Below, piece by piece: positions 15,012-16,745 of a stretch of 16,745 bases of DNA. The stretch is from Rhodothermales bacterium (GTDB taxonomy: Bacteria; Bacteroidota; Rhodothermia; Rhodothermales; UBA10348). The translations under genes were made by a program, and so were the position numbers. Location: positions 1 to 16,745 of the forward strand of contig JAURGV010000021.1 of NCBI GenBank assembly GCA_030833605.1, written 5' to 3'. Under the pieces are notes generated by a model that was not told where the DNA came from, searched no databases, and worked only from the letters and a program-made list of their open reading frames with translations. Within the stretch, counting starts at the first letter, position 1. Each line of letters begins with the position of its first letter.

Positions 15012-15605
15012 ATGGAAGTGACGTTTTTGGTTCACGACGATCAAACCGTGACCATTCGTGGCGAACGATTTCGAAAATATCTGACCGCCGAAACCCTGCG
15101 GATTCGAACCAAAGAGCTGGGCGAACAGATTTCGAAAGATTACGAAGGAAAAAAGCCCATTCTGATTGGCGTTTTGAACGGTGCGTTCATTTTCTTGGCC
15201 GATTTGATGCGGTATATCGACATCGATTGCGAGGTGGACTTCATGAAACTGTCGTCCTACGGCGCGCAAAAAATTTCATCCGGGGAAGTACGCGAACTGA
15301 AGCATATTGACGCCGACATCAGGGACAGACATGTGATAATCGTCGAAGACATTGTCGATACGGGGTTGTCCATGGAATTTATGCTGGCCAATCTTGCGGT
15401 TGAAAAACCTGCGTCCATTAAGGTAGCCACGTTGCTTCATAAGTATGAAGCCACCAAAGTGGACGTTCCGCTGGATTACGTGGGTTTTCGAATCAAAAAC
15501 TTGTTTGTCGTAGGGTATGGCTTGGACTATGGCCAGGTGGGACGAAACCTAGCCGACATTTACATTTTGGATGCACAGCATGCTACGGCAACAGGTATTA
15601 AATGA
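15012..15605 (+). CDS. hpt: Hypoxanthine phosphoribosyltransferase
   Basis: The 197-residue purine-salvage enzyme makes IMP or GMP from hypoxanthine or guanine and PRPP. The PRPP-binding signature VIIVEDIVDTGLSM (residues 108-121) carries the paired acids Glu112/Asp113, and GVLNGAFIFLADLMR (~53-67) and the flexible-loop SSYG (81-84) are also in place. Length fits the bacterial family (~180 residues) with a short N-terminal extension. ATG 15012 is preferred; a TTG at 14970 would add 14 residues that do not resemble the family. The 72-base gap after tilS holds a small stem (AGGAGA 14944-14949 with TCTCCT 14961-14966) followed by ATTTT, too weak to call as a terminator. Its stop overlaps the dioxygenase start (ATGA 15602-15605), indicating coupled translation. 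Confidence 0.94.
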   Translation: MEVTFLVHDDQTVTIRGERFRKYLTAETLRIRTKELGEQISKDYEGKKPILIGVLNGAFIFLADLMRYIDIDCEVDFMKLSSYGAQKISSGEVRELKHIDADIRDRHVIIVEDIVDTGLSMEFMLANLAVEKPASIKVATLLHKYEATKVDVPLDYVGFRIKNLFVVGYGLDYGQVGRNLADIYILDAQHATATGIK

Positions 15606-16699
15606 GCGGATCAGATTCGGCCTTGTATTACGGAGATTACCTCCAACTCGGTAAACTGTTAGATGCGCAGCACCTTGAATCGGGCAAAAATGGGCCTCCG
15701 GCGCACGATGAAATGTTGTTCATCATCATCCATCAGGCGTACGAACTGTGGTTTAAGCAGATTTTGTGGGAGATTGATGGCGTTTTGCGCATCCTAGACC
15801 ACAAAGTTGTTGAAGAAAAGGGGCTTGGGAAAGCGACTGCGCACTTAGAGCGAATCGTTGCCATACAACGCGTGCTAACCCAACAAATTGACGTGTTGGA
15901 AACGATGACGCCGTTGGATTTTCTCGATTTCAGAGACGATCTCGTGCCAGCTTCTGGGTTTCAAAGCGTGCAGTGGCGACTGGTGGAGAATAAACTGGGC
16001 ATGCGGAAACACGACCGCCATGCGTTTGAAAAAACATCGTATACGTCTCGATTTACTGATAAGGATAAAGATCGCGTCGAGGCTACCGAACAACACGCCA
16101 ATTTATTTGGACTGATTCAGTCGTGGTTAGAAAGGACGCCGTTTGTGCAATTCGGGATGTTTGACTTTTGGGAGCAATACCGAGAGTCCGTCGATAAAAT
16201 GTTGGCCTCGGATGAGCAACTTATTCGCGACAACCCGACCCTAACTGAAGCCGAAGTAGCCGTTCAGGTGGCGAACTTGAAAAAGACCAGCACCCACTTT
16301 GACGCCTTGTTCAATGTGGAGCGGTACGAAGAATTACTGCAAAAAGGCGAGGTAAGGCTATCTCACAAGGCGCTGAGGGCCGCCCTTTTGATTCATTTGT
16401 ACCGGGACGAACCCATTCTGCATCTCCCGTTTAGGTTGCTGCATGTGTTGGTGGACATCGACGAGAACTTTACCACATGGCGCTACCGCCATGCCCTGAT
16501 GGCGATGCGAATGATTGGGACGAAGATTGGCACTGGGGGATCTTCCGGGAGCGAATACTTGCGAAAAGCTGCCGATAACAACCGCGTATTTGGCGATTTG
16601 AATAACCTTTCAACGTTTTTCATTCCCCGATCGGAGCTTCCTGTGCTTCCAGATGAAGTAAAAACCCAACTGGGGTTTTATTGGCGGCCTGAAGTCTAG
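15602..16699 (+). CDS. kynA: Tryptophan 2,3-dioxygenase
   Basis: The 365-residue haem enzyme opens the indole ring of L-tryptophan to N-formylkynurenine, the first step of the kynurenine route. The N-terminal signature DEMLFIIIHQAYELWFKQ (36-53) has Phe40 and His44, matching the substrate-pocket Phe and His of bacterial and animal enzymes. PASGFQSVQWRLVENKLG follows. WRYRH places the likely proximal haem ligand at His297, and GTGGSSGSEYLRKA contains Thr311 that holds the substrate amino group. At 365 residues it is longer than Xanthomonas TDO (~300) and nearer the animal enzymes. It starts within the hpt stop. No other kynurenine-pathway gene (formamidase, kynureninase) is in the window, so whether it feeds NAD synthesis or catabolism is open. 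Only 46 bases follow the stop and nothing is visible in them. Confidence 0.95.
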   Translation: MSGSDSALYYGDYLQLGKLLDAQHLESGKNGPPAHDEMLFIIIHQAYELWFKQILWEIDGVLRILDHKVVEEKGLGKATAHLERIVAIQRVLTQQIDVLETMTPLDFLDFRDDLVPASGFQSVQWRLVENKLGMRKHDRHAFEKTSYTSRFTDKDKDRVEATEQHANLFGLIQSWLERTPFVQFGMFDFWEQYRESVDKMLASDEQLIRDNPTLTEAEVAVQVANLKKTSTHFDALFNVERYEELLQKGEVRLSHKALRAALLIHLYRDEPILHLPFRLLHVLVDIDENFTTWRYRHALMAMRMIGTKIGTGGSSGSEYLRKAADNNRVFGDLNNLSTFFIPRSELPVLPDEVKTQLGFYWRPEV

Positions 16700-16745
16700 C
16701 GTGTTGTCTAATGCTGGTGTCCTAAAGAACGTCGAGCTTGTTCAC

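Noticed and set aside
1..16745. CRISPR array, insertion sequence, phage genes or defence island
   Set aside because: No regularly spaced repeats, transposase, integrase or known defence domains were found in any frame.

Overview
The window is a gene-dense chromosomal segment of a bacterium from the Bacteroidota/Rhodothermota/Balneolota group (FCB). The placement is inferred from four things. A secreted protein ends in a type IX secretion (T9SS)-like tail with a WPNP motif. There is a DUF5683 protein. The order CPBP protease, DUF2007 protein, CdsA is typical of the group as I recall it. A short FxYxPRFYDP protein sits next to mutL. A TATATTTG box of the Bacteroidota -7 type lies directly upstream of the tRNA gene. 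Nearly all protein genes are on the + strand. I see no insertion sequence, prophage, CRISPR array or replication origin.

Region 1 (1-6407) is an envelope/secretion cluster of four closely packed genes. They are the 3' part of a secreted propeller protein with a T9SS-like tail, a 1105-residue predicted outer-membrane protein joining a gluzincin peptidase domain to a TolB-like propeller and a beta-barrel, a membrane-anchored TlpA-like thioredoxin gene broken by one in-frame TAA, and a DUF5683 protein. Junctions are ATGA overlaps or an abutting stop and start, so translation is probably coupled.

Region 2 (6408-8359) holds a dicarboxylate/amino-acid:cation symporter followed by a strong terminator, then about 120 bases of further hairpins. 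A convergent tRNA-Arg(CCG) gene on the - strand follows, with its own promoter box and terminator.

Region 3 (8360-16699) runs entirely on + and is mostly housekeeping. It contains an unusual sigma-70-family protein with an apparent extra sigma4-like segment, a CPBP membrane protease, a DUF2007 protein, CdsA (phospholipid synthesis), a small membrane protein, MutL (mismatch repair), TilS (tRNA-Ile2 lysidinylation), hypoxanthine phosphoribosyltransferase and, overlapping its stop codon, tryptophan 2,3-dioxygenase.

No clearly new multi-gene system is visible. The observations most worth checking are the nonsense codon in the thioredoxin gene, loss of all expected zinc-ligand positions in the MutL endonuclease motifs, the extra sigma4-like segment, the three-domain peptidase/propeller/barrel protein, and the nested hairpins between the symporter and the tRNA.
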